64,000 nucleotides of DNA from Halonatronomonas betaini (GTDB lineage: Bacteria; Bacillota; Halanaerobiia; Halanaerobiales; Halarsenatibacteraceae). The DNA is taken from positions 310,001-374,000 of the forward strand of contig NZ_JADPIE010000003.1 in assembly GCF_015666175.1 (NCBI RefSeq), in the 5' to 3' direction. The notes beneath the pieces are model-generated. The model saw only the letters and a program-made list of their open reading frames with translations. It did not search any database and was not told the origin of the DNA. A program made the position numbers and the translations under genes. The stretch's first letter is position 1. Every line of letters starts with the position of its first letter. Shown here piece after piece: positions 33,965 through 42,532 of the stretch.

Positions 33965-35125
33965 CTAATCAATGGTCAGACGATAGATCTGGTCATCACC
34001 CTCTAATGGGCTGCCCCGGCCATCTCTATTGCTAGTTAAGACATAAAGATTACCGTCAGGACCTTTATTAACATCCCTTAACCTACCATATCTACCGGCA
34101 AAACTATCCTCTGCAAACCATCTATCTATGCTGGTTACATTATAATCAAATTCTCCCTCTTCTGCAAGCGAGAGCTTAATTAGAGATCTACTCCTTAAAG
34201 TGGCTATAAATAGTTCACCATCAACAAATTCAGCACCAGCCGGGGGAACAGCTTCAGGCCACATCACAATCGGGTCTATAAATTCGCCATCACCAAAATA
34301 GCCGATTCTTTCTGGCCAGCCATAATTCCCACCAGGTTCTATTACTTTTACCATATCTTTAGCCTGAAGTCCTGTTTCACCAGAAGGTCCATGATCACTT
34401 ATAAAGAGGACACCATCATCATTCCAGGCCAGTCCCTGAGGATTTCTATGGCCTAAACTGTAAACATATGAGTCATCAAAGGGATTATCCTCAGGAATAC
34501 TGCCATCAGCATTCATTCTTAATATCTTACCAGCCAGAGAATCTAGATTCTGGGCTAAATCTCGCTGCCAGATATCCCCTGTAGTTGCATATAACATATC
34601 ATCTGGTCCAAACTTTAAGCGTCCACCATTATGATTCTGAGCAGCTGGTATTTCATCAAGAATGACCTCCTCTTCTCCACCGTAATCACCAAAATCAGTC
34701 AGTCGGGAAATTTTATTATAATAATCTCCGGCCTGATTCTGGTAGGTATACATTATATATAAATAGGGCTCTTCAGGAAAATCAGGATGATAATCAATTC
34801 CCATTAGACCACCTTCACCGTAATGAGCTGCATCAATATCTGCATAAACCTCTTCTCTTAATTCTCCATTCTCTATTAACCTCACTCTACCAGGTCTTTC
34901 TGTAACTAAAGCCCGATCAGATTCCGGTAAAAAAATTAACTGCCAGGGTATCTCCAGGTTCTGAACCCAGCTTTCAACCTCTAGTCCTGCAGGTTCATAA
35001 ATAAATTCATCTTCAACATCCTGGGGCACTTCACCAACTTCAATTGCAACTCCAGAAAAAGAAAGACTAAAAACCAAACCTGAGACTAAAATAATTGCAA
35101 AAATATAATTTAATTTATTTTTCAT
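33965..35125 (-). CDS. Secreted PQQ-dependent sugar dehydrogenase family protein
   Basis: Six-bladed beta-propeller resembling soluble aldose sugar dehydrogenase. The start at 35125 (MKNKLNYIFAIILVSG) follows AAAGGAGGG; the frame opens at GTG 35137 inside the ribosome site. A signal peptide (1-28) leads to the motifs RPGRVRLIENG, HYGEGGLMGIDYHPDF, AQNHNGGRLKFGPDDMLY and YSLGHRNPQGLAW. The 386-residue length is normal. No PQQ synthesis genes are visible, so the enzyme may scavenge PQQ or the family fold may serve another role. Confidence 0.88.
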   Translation of the reverse strand: MKNKLNYIFAIILVSGLVFSLSFSGVAIEVGEVPQDVEDEFIYEPAGLEVESWVQNLEIPWQLIFLPESDRALVTERPGRVRLIENGELREEVYADIDAAHYGEGGLMGIDYHPDFPEEPYLYIMYTYQNQAGDYYNKISRLTDFGDYGGEEEVILDEIPAAQNHNGGRLKFGPDDMLYATTGDIWQRDLAQNLDSLAGKILRMNADGSIPEDNPFDDSYVYSLGHRNPQGLAWNDDGVLFISDHGPSGETGLQAKDMVKVIEPGGNYGWPERIGYFGDGEFIDPIVMWPEAVPPAGAEFVDGELFIATLRSRSLIKLSLAEEGEFDYNVTSIDRWFAEDSFAGRYGRLRDVNKGPDGNLYVLTSNRDGRGSPLEGDDQIYRLTID

Positions 35126-35230
35126 AAACTCAATCACCCTCCTTTAATTTAATCTTCTAAATTAATTTTATAAATTATTCGGACTTTTTAATGTAAAAAG
35201 TACAACAAATTACTCTACTAATTATTTATC

Positions 35231-35260
35231 TGGACAGTTAGACCTAATAATTGATATAAT
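35231..35260 (+). promoter_or_regulatory. Promoter of mnmH-SRAP
   Basis: TGGACA and TATAAT with an 18-base spacer, ending 20 bases before the mnmH start; AGGAGG follows. Confidence 0.55.
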
Positions 35261-35280
35261 AAATATCAGGAGGAATTTTA

Positions 35281-36342
35281 ATGGATTACTTTCAAAAAGC
35301 AATAAATCATGATAAAAATATATTATTTATAGATGCAAGATCACCAGCAGAATTTCAAGAAGCAACAATCCCTGGAGCCATTAATCTTCCAGTCTTCACC
35401 AATCAGGAGAGGGCAGAGATCGGGAGGATCTATCATAATAAAGGTAAAAAGCAGGCCAGATTAAAGGGAGTTAAATATCTTTCTCCTAAATTGCCAGAAT
35501 ATATGAAAAAGCTTAATCAGTTCCAGGAAGATTATGAGTCCCTGATTACTTTTTGTGCCAGGGGAGGAATGCGTTCAGAAGCCCTGGTTACCCTGGCCAG
35601 ACTGGCAGGGATTAATCTGAAAAAATATCCAGGTGGCTATAAATCCTATCGCCAGAAGGTTATTAAAAAGCTAAATAATTATCAATTAAATTCAAAACTG
35701 GTAGTTCTCCATGGTCATACCGGTGTCGGAAAAACTGAAATACTCCACAAATTAAATGATAAAGGCTATTCAATCATAGATTTAGAGAAATTGGCTGGAC
35801 ACAGGGGCTCTGCCTTTGGCAGCATCGGGCTTAATGGAGCCCACAACCAGAAAAAATTTGACTCCCTTCTCTTAAATAAATTAGAGAAGATCAATGGCAG
35901 TGATTATATCTTTTTGGAATCAGAAAGCAAACGGATTGGATATTCAGTTCTACCTGATTTTCTGCTCAAAGCTATGGAAAATGGAATTCATATCTTAGTC
36001 CGGGCAAGTCTTAAAGCAAGGGTAGATAGAATCTATCAGGAATACAGCCATGAGTATGAAAATAATACAGAAAAATTTAAAGAAAGAGTTAAAGAATCTC
36101 TAGACGGTATCGAGAAATACCTGCTCAGAAAGCTTGGCAAAAAGGGTAAGAATAAACTACTCAAACACTTAGAGTCCGGAGAGTTCCAGAAGTTTATTAA
36201 ATTAATCTTAACAGGATATTATGACAAGTTTTACAGTTATGCCGAAAAACATCAGCCTGATTTTGACCTTTCACTCTATGGTGATTCTACAGACAGTCTG
36301 ACAGTTGAAATCATAAATTTCATTAAAGAACTCCAGACTTAA
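35281..36342 (+). CDS. mnmH: tRNA 2-selenouridine synthase (rhodanese plus P-loop)
   Basis: Replaces sulfur by selenium at the wobble 2-thiouridine of tRNA, via a geranylated intermediate. The N-terminal rhodanese domain (1-130) has FIDARSPAEF and the catalytic loop FCARGGMRSEA; the C-terminal P-loop domain has LHGHTGVGKTE (near residue 147) and HRGSAFGSIG. The length of 353 residues is typical. It needs selenophosphate from SelD, which is not in this window. It is followed 20 bases later by the SRAP gene. Confidence 0.95.
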   Translation: MDYFQKAINHDKNILFIDARSPAEFQEATIPGAINLPVFTNQERAEIGRIYHNKGKKQARLKGVKYLSPKLPEYMKKLNQFQEDYESLITFCARGGMRSEALVTLARLAGINLKKYPGGYKSYRQKVIKKLNNYQLNSKLVVLHGHTGVGKTEILHKLNDKGYSIIDLEKLAGHRGSAFGSIGLNGAHNQKKFDSLLLNKLEKINGSDYIFLESESKRIGYSVLPDFLLKAMENGIHILVRASLKARVDRIYQEYSHEYENNTEKFKERVKESLDGIEKYLLRKLGKKGKNKLLKHLESGEFQKFIKLILTGYYDKFYSYAEKHQPDFDLSLYGDSTDSLTVEIINFIKELQT

Positions 36343-36362
36343 ATAAAAAGGAGCTGATTAAA

Positions 36363-36977
36363 ATTTGTGGAAGATATTTTTTGAAGATGGATGCTAAATT
36401 AATGGCCAGGCTCTTTAACGCTATTTTAGCTGACAGGGAATTCAATTTCAATAAAGAAATTTATCCTTCGGAGCAAGCACCGGTCATTATTCATAATCCT
36501 AAAGAATCAGAAAGAAAAATTGGCCAGATGCACTGGGGATTTAAAACAAATTATTCCTCTAAACTATTAATTAATGCCAGAAGCGAAACTATCGATCAAA
36601 AACCGACTTTTAAAGACTCTTTCTATAACAGGAGACTTATCGTTCCCTTTACAGATTATTTCGAATGGAAAGGCCCAAAGGGCAATAAGACAAAATACCG
36701 ATTTTCAGTTGAAGAAGATAGCCCCTATGCCTTTGCTGGTATCTATAATAAATTTAAAATAAAAGACCGAACCCAGTGGAGATATTCTCTAATCACCACC
36801 GAGCCCAATCCTAAAGCTGCAGAAATCCATAATCGAATGCCAGCAATCTTGACAGATAATAATATTAATAGATGGCTAGACCCTGACTCTGAACCTTCAG
36901 TTTTGAAAAAACTTTTAAGACCATTTCCTGGCAATTTATCTTATCAACCTGAAGGTCCTGAACAGCTCAAATTTTAA
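36363..36977 (+). CDS. SRAP-family abasic-site crosslinking protein (YedK/HMCES-like), ATT start
   Basis: Shields abasic sites in single-stranded DNA by a covalent bond to the N-terminal cysteine. The conserved residues are visible: Asn in INARSET, Glu in DYFEWK, His in IHNRMPAIL. The essential Cys2 (xCGRYF) is encoded only if translation starts at ATT 36363, which lies 9 bases after AAGGAG. The next possible starts, TTG 36381 and ATG 36387, would remove the catalytic cysteine. The protein would be 204 residues, close to the family norm. It is co-transcribed with mnmH and runs convergently, 2 bases apart, into the FAD gene. Confidence 0.93.
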   Translation: MCGRYFLKMDAKLMARLFNAILADREFNFNKEIYPSEQAPVIIHNPKESERKIGQMHWGFKTNYSSKLLINARSETIDQKPTFKDSFYNRRLIVPFTDYFEWKGPKGNKTKYRFSVEEDSPYAFAGIYNKFKIKDRTQWRYSLITTEPNPKAAEIHNRMPAILTDNNINRWLDPDSEPSVLKKLLRPFPGNLSYQPEGPEQLKF

Positions 36978-36979
36978 GT

Positions 36980-38845
36980 TTAATCAATAGAATCTACTTT
37001 TAATATAATCTCTTTTATTAACTGATAACCAATTTCTCGTGAGATATAATCTCCAGTTTCTATATATTCTAGAAACTGATTATCAATAAACTCTGATTTA
37101 AGAATCTCATCACCATCTAAGTCTTCAGTATCACTTAAAAATATTTCACCATAAATCTTATTTAAATTACTTTGATCTAATAGTCCTTCTAATTCTAGAT
37201 CATTCAACTCAACATCTAACTTATTATTATTTTCATTTATCTTAAAATATCGAACGCTGGCCTGGTTAAGTCTATTTAAAAATTGATCCGTCTCAAGTTT
37301 TTCTTCAAAATCAAATTGATTTTCATAACCACCAATCAGCAAACCCAGGCTATTAATAAATCTTATCCCATCAAGAGCTTTACTATCCTGCCCGGCAAAT
37401 TCATATTCAAAATCATCAAGATAATTGCCCTGATTTTTAAGCCTTGTTTGCATTTCAGAAATCTTGATATCAGATTCTGCAATTTCATCAAAACCGACAT
37501 CTTCTTCAATGGCAATTCTACTGGCTACACCTGCAGCCTCTGCAGTTGCCATACCAGTTGGAATTACCCTGGCAGAACCATGTGCTAGAGAATCAAAGCC
37601 TGCAGATCTACCAACAACTAATAAATTCTCAAACTGATCAGGTACAATACTTCTAAATGGAATACTATACTTTTTAGGATTATTATAAACAAATCCCTGA
37701 TTATCCCTTGAAGTTCTCTGGATATCTACTGGATATGATGCCAGAGCGATCTTATCCTGAAAGTCTTTATGCTCTCTAACATCATTTATATTTAAGGTAT
37801 AAAGACTTTCAGTATGAATACTCTCTCTTATATATAATTCTTCTGCTTTTTTAGTTAAACTGGCTTCGCTAAACCCTGGAATCTCATTATTGATATGCTT
37901 AACAATAGAAGGTAATTCATCAGCCGCCAGCTCCTTTGCTCTTTCAATTGATTCATTATCTAATGGATCAACATCAAAGAGATGAATAGAATTTATTAAT
38001 ACTCTATCATCCTCCTGGCGACCTACATTGAGACCTCTGACATCCAGATCATCACTTTCAGGTTCATATCTCCCCATCTCTGAACTAAAGCCCCAGAGCG
38101 ATCTCTGATCACCACCAGTATTCGGGTCGCCATCATTATTTAGATAATCTCTGGTTTCATCCCAATCAACATTCTCCAGTTCAAAGACCTGGGTAGCAAC
38201 CTGATATTCATCTGGCCGGCCTATATCTTCCATCCCAACTGAATAATTAACACCTGCTTCTCTGGCAAAATCAGCATCAGCAGTTCCATCTATAAAATTA
38301 TCTCCATAATATTTATCAACATTATCATTTTTAAAAACTTCTAATCCTACAAGCTGTTCATTATTAAATACTGGTTCAAACTTTTCAGCTGAATCTATGT
38401 AAGTTATATTTTCTTCTGCTCCAATCATTTCAGTAAATACATTTTCAGCAGTTTCAGTATTAAATGATGTGCCTTCCAGCTGATTATATACTTCCTTGAA
38501 AATCCCCTGGTTAAGTATTTTCCCATCAGGATTATAATTCATATCAATTGTATTTAGCTTCCCCTTAACCATTAAACCTCCTGGTCTTTTATCTGTACTA
38601 ACAAGCAAAACTTTCTGACCATTTCTGGCTCCGGCAACAGCAGCTGCTATAGATTCAGGCTCACTACCGGTTACAATTAGATTATATTTATCAGTAAAAT
38701 TTTTGTCAATCTCTTCAAGGTCAAAATCAGGGTTAATATCTGCTTCATAATAACTATCTGTATCAATAACTGCTAAATTTATATATAAAAGAGTTCCAAT
38801 TAAAATTATAAAGATTACAATTCCAGAAATAAATAATCTTTTCAT
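36980..38845 (-). CDS. Exported FAD-dependent oxidoreductase (FAD_oxidored family) with SLH-like C-terminus
   Basis: 621 residues. An N-terminal membrane helix (about 5-26) is followed by a Rossmann FAD site of unusual form, VTGSEPESIAAAVAGARNG (about 59-77), then PGGLMVKGKLNTIDMNY typical of the FAD_oxidored family, DGTADADFAREAG and the C-terminal FAD segment PTGMATAEAAGVAS. The region after about residue 480 includes FINSLGLLIGGYENQFDFEEKL, reminiscent of an S-layer homology repeat. Topology puts the enzyme outside the cytoplasm, unusual for a flavoprotein of this fold. Substrate unknown. It is the second gene after a membrane protein, 19 bases away. Confidence 0.85.
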   Translation of the reverse strand: MKRLFISGIVIFIILIGTLLYINLAVIDTDSYYEADINPDFDLEEIDKNFTDKYNLIVTGSEPESIAAAVAGARNGQKVLLVSTDKRPGGLMVKGKLNTIDMNYNPDGKILNQGIFKEVYNQLEGTSFNTETAENVFTEMIGAEENITYIDSAEKFEPVFNNEQLVGLEVFKNDNVDKYYGDNFIDGTADADFAREAGVNYSVGMEDIGRPDEYQVATQVFELENVDWDETRDYLNNDGDPNTGGDQRSLWGFSSEMGRYEPESDDLDVRGLNVGRQEDDRVLINSIHLFDVDPLDNESIERAKELAADELPSIVKHINNEIPGFSEASLTKKAEELYIRESIHTESLYTLNINDVREHKDFQDKIALASYPVDIQRTSRDNQGFVYNNPKKYSIPFRSIVPDQFENLLVVGRSAGFDSLAHGSARVIPTGMATAEAAGVASRIAIEEDVGFDEIAESDIKISEMQTRLKNQGNYLDDFEYEFAGQDSKALDGIRFINSLGLLIGGYENQFDFEEKLETDQFLNRLNQASVRYFKINENNNKLDVELNDLELEGLLDQSNLNKIYGEIFLSDTEDLDGDEILKSEFIDNQFLEYIETGDYISREIGYQLIKEIILKVDSID

Positions 38846-38864
38846 AATTAAATAACCACCTTAT

Positions 38865-39677
38865 TTACTCAGTATCTCCCAGGAAATTAAGATAAGAAAG
38901 GCTTGACGCCCATAGGAATGCTGCTCCAAGTAACTCAAGACTTTCCTCAACTAGAAAATCCATAAACCTGTAACTTATTGATATATAACCACCTTCAGCC
39001 AGAAACTGATCTGTAGTTTCATAGATAGCTAAAAGCTCATCGCCACCAAATTCCAGGGTCCAATCATAAATAATATTTCCTGCAGTCTGATACCAGAACC
39101 TTATATCCCTGGTTCCTGACATAAGAACTGCAACTCCATAAAAAGCAGCTCCAAAAAATAAAATTACTGCTGTTCTTTTATCTTCTAAAAAGACCTTTCT
39201 ATATCTAATGAGGGCATAGACAGGTATTAAAGCCATAAGACCAAAATAAGTTAATTCTGTAATAGAGCGATATATCATTTCATCTCTAAATAATAGTACA
39301 CCTCTGGTTGTCAGGAAATGCCTGATATTACCTGCATCCTCCATAATCATTAAAACAGCTAAAATCGAAAATAAAAACCAGAAACGAGACCTTGAACTCT
39401 TCTGGTCTCTAGTTGATATACCTGCAATATAACTGGATGTCATCATAAAAAGGCCAATAAATAACCACTGCAATATTTCAACTGGTCCGCCTTCAGAAAA
39501 TAAATAATTCCATAAAAAAGGCACATTAAACCCATCATGTTCTACCATCCAGTCCCTGATCCCATTAAAATTATAAAGATCAACAAAAAAACTTGAAATA
39601 TAAAATACTAACAATATAATAAAGACAGATATAATAACGTAGTAATCTTTAATTTTAAATATATTCAATTTTTTCAT
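38865..39677 (-). CDS. Hypothetical multi-pass membrane protein
   Basis: Not recognised. The start at 39677 (MKKLNIFKIKDYYV) follows AAAGGGTG; nine upstream codons in frame lie across that site. The 270-residue protein has about six to seven membrane helices, with a loop containing FNGIRDWMVEHDGF and an acidic C-terminal segment. The RTRGVLLFRDEM and SGTRDIRFWYQTAGN loops may face the outside. Its gene is directly upstream of the exported FAD oxidoreductase, so it may be its membrane anchor or electron/lipid partner; this is only an inference. Confidence 0.75.
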   Translation of the reverse strand: MKKLNIFKIKDYYVIISVFIILLVFYISSFFVDLYNFNGIRDWMVEHDGFNVPFLWNYLFSEGGPVEILQWLFIGLFMMTSSYIAGISTRDQKSSRSRFWFLFSILAVLMIMEDAGNIRHFLTTRGVLLFRDEMIYRSITELTYFGLMALIPVYALIRYRKVFLEDKRTAVILFFGAAFYGVAVLMSGTRDIRFWYQTAGNIIYDWTLEFGGDELLAIYETTDQFLAEGGYISISYRFMDFLVEESLELLGAAFLWASSLSYLNFLGDTE

Positions 39678-39822
39678 AATATCACCCTTTTTAAATAATA
39701 ACAAAATTTGTTGAAATGATATTATAAAATTATTGATATAATTATGATATTTATCAATAATAAAGAAAAGACCCAGAAAATAATAAGTTAAGTTTGATTT
39801 AAAATCTTGATAATAAAATAAT

Positions 39823-39861
39823 AAGACCTGGATAGCTTATAATATAAGCAATCCAGGTCTT
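39823..39861 (-). terminator. Intrinsic terminator after galM
   Basis: Eleven-bp stem AAGACCTGGAT with ATCCAGGTCTT, continued by an inner GCTTATA/TATAAGC stem, followed on the minus strand by ATTATTTTATT. Lies 62 bases after the galM stop. Confidence 0.8.
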
Positions 39862-39922
39862 AAGGTAAGTATAAATTAATCGAAAAAACTAAAAAAGCAG
39901 CAAAATTTAATGAAAATTAAAT

Positions 39923-40978
39923 CTAATAAAAATTATAAATAGTCCTGTGGTTATAGACTTGACCAGGTTTTAGGATCGTATCAGGAAAATCCTTCTGATT
40001 AGGAGAATCAGGGAAAAACTGAGTCTCCAGACAGAAACCCTCTCTATCATTATACACTCTGCCAGATTTACCTGGCCCGGCCGGAACAATGCTATTACCA
40101 CTGTAAAACTGCATCCCTGGCTTGGTTGTATATACTTTCATCTTTAACTTTTCATCACCAGAGACTGCCAATCCGGCATAGGTTAGCCTATCACATTCCT
40201 GGTTTAAAACCCAGTTATGGTCATAACCTCCGGCAAGTTCCAGATCATTATCACTCTTATTAATATCCTGGCCGATCGGCTTTAAACTCCTGAAATCAAA
40301 GGGAGTTCCGGCAGCATTTTTAAAACTACCGGTAGGTATCATCTTCTGATCGATTTCAGTAATCTGATCAGCATTGATCATTAATTTGTGATCAAGCACC
40401 TGACCATCAGATTCTCCATTTAAGTTATAGTAACTATGCTGGGTTAAATTTACAGGGGTTGGCCGATCAGTTTCAGCCCGGTAATCAAAAGTAATCGAAT
40501 TATCTTCAGTTAAGCTAACAATCACTTTAACCTTTAAATTACCAGGAAAACCAGCTTCACCATCACTGCTATTATAACTTAACTGTAAGGCCTCTCCAGT
40601 CTCATTTTCAATAATCCTGCCAGACCAGAGTTGCTTATTAAAGCCAGCACTACCACCGTGAAGACAATTGCCCTGTGGGTTACTATCAAGCTGAAACTTA
40701 TCGCCTTTATAAGTGTAAGCAGCACCGCCAATCCTATTGCCATATCTGCCTATCAGGGCTCCAAAATAATTTTTATCTTCAATATAATATTCCAGCTTAT
40801 CATATCCTAAAACTACATCTCTAAAAGGACCATCTTCTAGAGGTACTATTAGTTTCGAAATAATTCCACCATATTCAATAATTTCAGCTCTCATACCATT
40901 ACTATTTTCCAGAGAGAATAAATTTACCTCTCTCCCATCTGGCATAATTCCAAACTTTTCTTTTTCAATAACTGTCAT
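39923..40978 (-). CDS. galM: Aldose 1-epimerase (mutarotase)
   Basis: Interconverts alpha and beta anomers of galactose or glucose. The 351-residue beta-sandwich has GALIGRYGNRI, NCLHGGSAGFNKQLW, the catalytic His in NLTQHSYYNLNG, GGYDHNWVL and the catalytic Glu near FCLETQFFPDSPNQ. A single gene, followed by a strong terminator. Confidence 0.96.
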   Translation of the reverse strand: MTVIEKEKFGIMPDGREVNLFSLENSNGMRAEIIEYGGIISKLIVPLEDGPFRDVVLGYDKLEYYIEDKNYFGALIGRYGNRIGGAAYTYKGDKFQLDSNPQGNCLHGGSAGFNKQLWSGRIIENETGEALQLSYNSSDGEAGFPGNLKVKVIVSLTEDNSITFDYRAETDRPTPVNLTQHSYYNLNGESDGQVLDHKLMINADQITEIDQKMIPTGSFKNAAGTPFDFRSLKPIGQDINKSDNDLELAGGYDHNWVLNQECDRLTYAGLAVSGDEKLKMKVYTTKPGMQFYSGNSIVPAGPGKSGRVYNDREGFCLETQFFPDSPNQKDFPDTILKPGQVYNHRTIYNFY

Positions 40979-40993
40979 TTATATCTCCCCTAA

Positions 40994-41026
40994 AAGTATA
41001 ATAAATTTTTACTCTTTATTATACTT
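40994..41026. other. Perfect 12-bp AT-rich inverted repeat upstream of galM
   Basis: AAGTATAATAAA and TTTATTATACTT are separated by 9 bases. It lies between the interrupted hypothetical gene and galM. It could be a weak terminator, but on the minus strand it also holds possible -10 boxes for galM. Confidence 0.6.
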
Positions 41027-41034
41027 CAGGATCT

Positions 41035-41682
41035 TTAGCTATTTTCCTGCATTAGAATATCAAGATAGTGATCTTCATTAACTATTCTCTCATAATTTAT
41101 CTCAGAATTAAGAACTTCAACAAAGCTTCTTATCCAGCTTTAATATAGAGAATGCATTAAGTCAATCTCAACGCCTGCTTCTTCCCAGAATTCCTGATGA
41201 AGCCTGGCTTTATGCTCCCAGATTATCTTATTCTCTGATTCAGTCGATTCAGATAGTCTATCACAGGGCATCCGTTCTAAGAAATAATTATTAAGATTTT
41301 TAAAAACCTCGCTTAAATCTAAATCTTCCTCAGATTTCAATTGGTTAGCTATATTTTCAGCCTGTCCCTTATAACTTTCAACTAAAAGTTCTTTATCAGC
41401 AAAGCTATCATAAAAGTCTCTGACTATGGCTGCCTCACGGCTTTGAGCCGATATAATTGCAGATTCAAGCCAGGGGTGAATATTATTTCCATCTATTAGT
41501 TGACTTAATGGAGCTTCCTCTTTTAATTCTCCATATTCTTCCCTGATAGGATTAACAATTTCTTCTACCTCTTTATTATCATATTTCTTGCTAAAATTTC
41601 TAACTAATTTTCTTTCTCTATCCTCAATAATTTTAATCTGTTGATATAACCATTCATGAATCGGTCCTAAAAATGCACTCAT
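41035..41682 (-). CDS. Hypothetical FLGPIHxWLY protein, interrupted by in-frame TAA at 41140
   Basis: Function unknown; I recall similar clostridial proteins beginning with FLGPIHxWLY. It is largely helical with two similar halves: IHEWLYQQIKIIEDRERKLV and IHPWLESAIISAQSREAAIV. The frame stops at TAA 41140-41142 after 180 residues, yet continues open for 34 more codons to 41035 with protein-like content (WIRSFVEVLN, YERIVNEDHYLDIL). This suggests the natural gene is about 215 codons and has a nonsense codon. A family alignment covering the C-terminus would settle it. Confidence 0.7.
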
Positions 41683-41753
41683 TATAAATCCCCTTCCTTA
41701 TGTTGATTGGTATTGTCAACATAATATCAGAGATTAGCATTATCTTATATGAC

Positions 41754-42521
41754 TTATATCACAGATAACCAGTTCTGATAAAATTGCTTCCTGATCTTAT
41801 CCCAATTTTCAGCAGGAGTTAGACCATCTCTGGAATGAAAATAATTTGCTGGCCTGGATATATCCAGACCTTTATCTAAATCTCTTTGATATTCTTTAAC
41901 TAAAGTATCTCTGTCATATTCAAAATGACCAGTAATATAAATGTCTTTTAGATCTTTGCTGGTAAAGACTGATGGGCCAACCCTTTCCCCGGCAGATAAA
42001 ATCTCAAGACCTGCTACTTTTAGCTCATTTTCACCAATTTTAAAATACCTGGAATGAGGTATTTTAAATTCTTTGATTTGATCAGGAAATAATCTGTTTT
42101 CTTTTAAAACCTCCTGTCCATAAAGACCAAAAATCTTATCAGGAACAAGTTCCTTTTCAATTCCATATTTATAATTTAAAGCAGCTATTACTGACCAGCA
42201 GATATAGAGGGTTGAATCAATGTTTTTATCAGCATAATCAAATACCTGTTGAAGCTCATTCCAGTATTTAATCTCAGAAAACTCCTTATCTTCAAGAGGA
42301 GCTCCAGTTATTATCAAACGATCAAAATTATGATCATTTAATCTGCTGGTAGCAATATAATTATTTTCAAGATAGCTTCTACTTGAATTTTTCGAGATAT
42401 ATGACTCAAGTCTAATAAAACTTAATTTTACATCTCTCTCAATCCTGGCAAAGATCTCTTTGAATTGATTTTCTGTCTTTATCTTTGTTGGCATAAGATT
42501 TAGAACTGCAACTCTCTTCAT
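41754..42521 (-). CDS. metA: Homoserine O-acyltransferase (MetA type), short N-terminus
   Basis: Activates homoserine with an acetyl or succinyl group for methionine synthesis. Motifs are VLNLMPTKIKTE, IITGAPLED, the nucleophile Cys in ICWSVIAALNYKYG, and His/Glu in TGHFEYDRDTL. The start at 42521 follows GAGGTGAG; product 255 residues. It lacks the 35-40 residues that usually precede the LNLMPTK strand, and its active site reads CWSV where CWGA is usual. It is the second gene after the SAM-I riboswitch, next to metY, whose product uses its acylated product. Confidence 0.9.
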   Translation of the reverse strand: MKRVAVLNLMPTKIKTENQFKEIFARIERDVKLSFIRLESYISKNSSRSYLENNYIATSRLNDHNFDRLIITGAPLEDKEFSEIKYWNELQQVFDYADKNIDSTLYICWSVIAALNYKYGIEKELVPDKIFGLYGQEVLKENRLFPDQIKEFKIPHSRYFKIGENELKVAGLEILSAGERVGPSVFTSKDLKDIYITGHFEYDRDTLVKEYQRDLDKGLDISRPANYFHSRDGLTPAENWDKIRKQFYQNWLSVI

Positions 42522-42532
42522 TGAACTCACCT

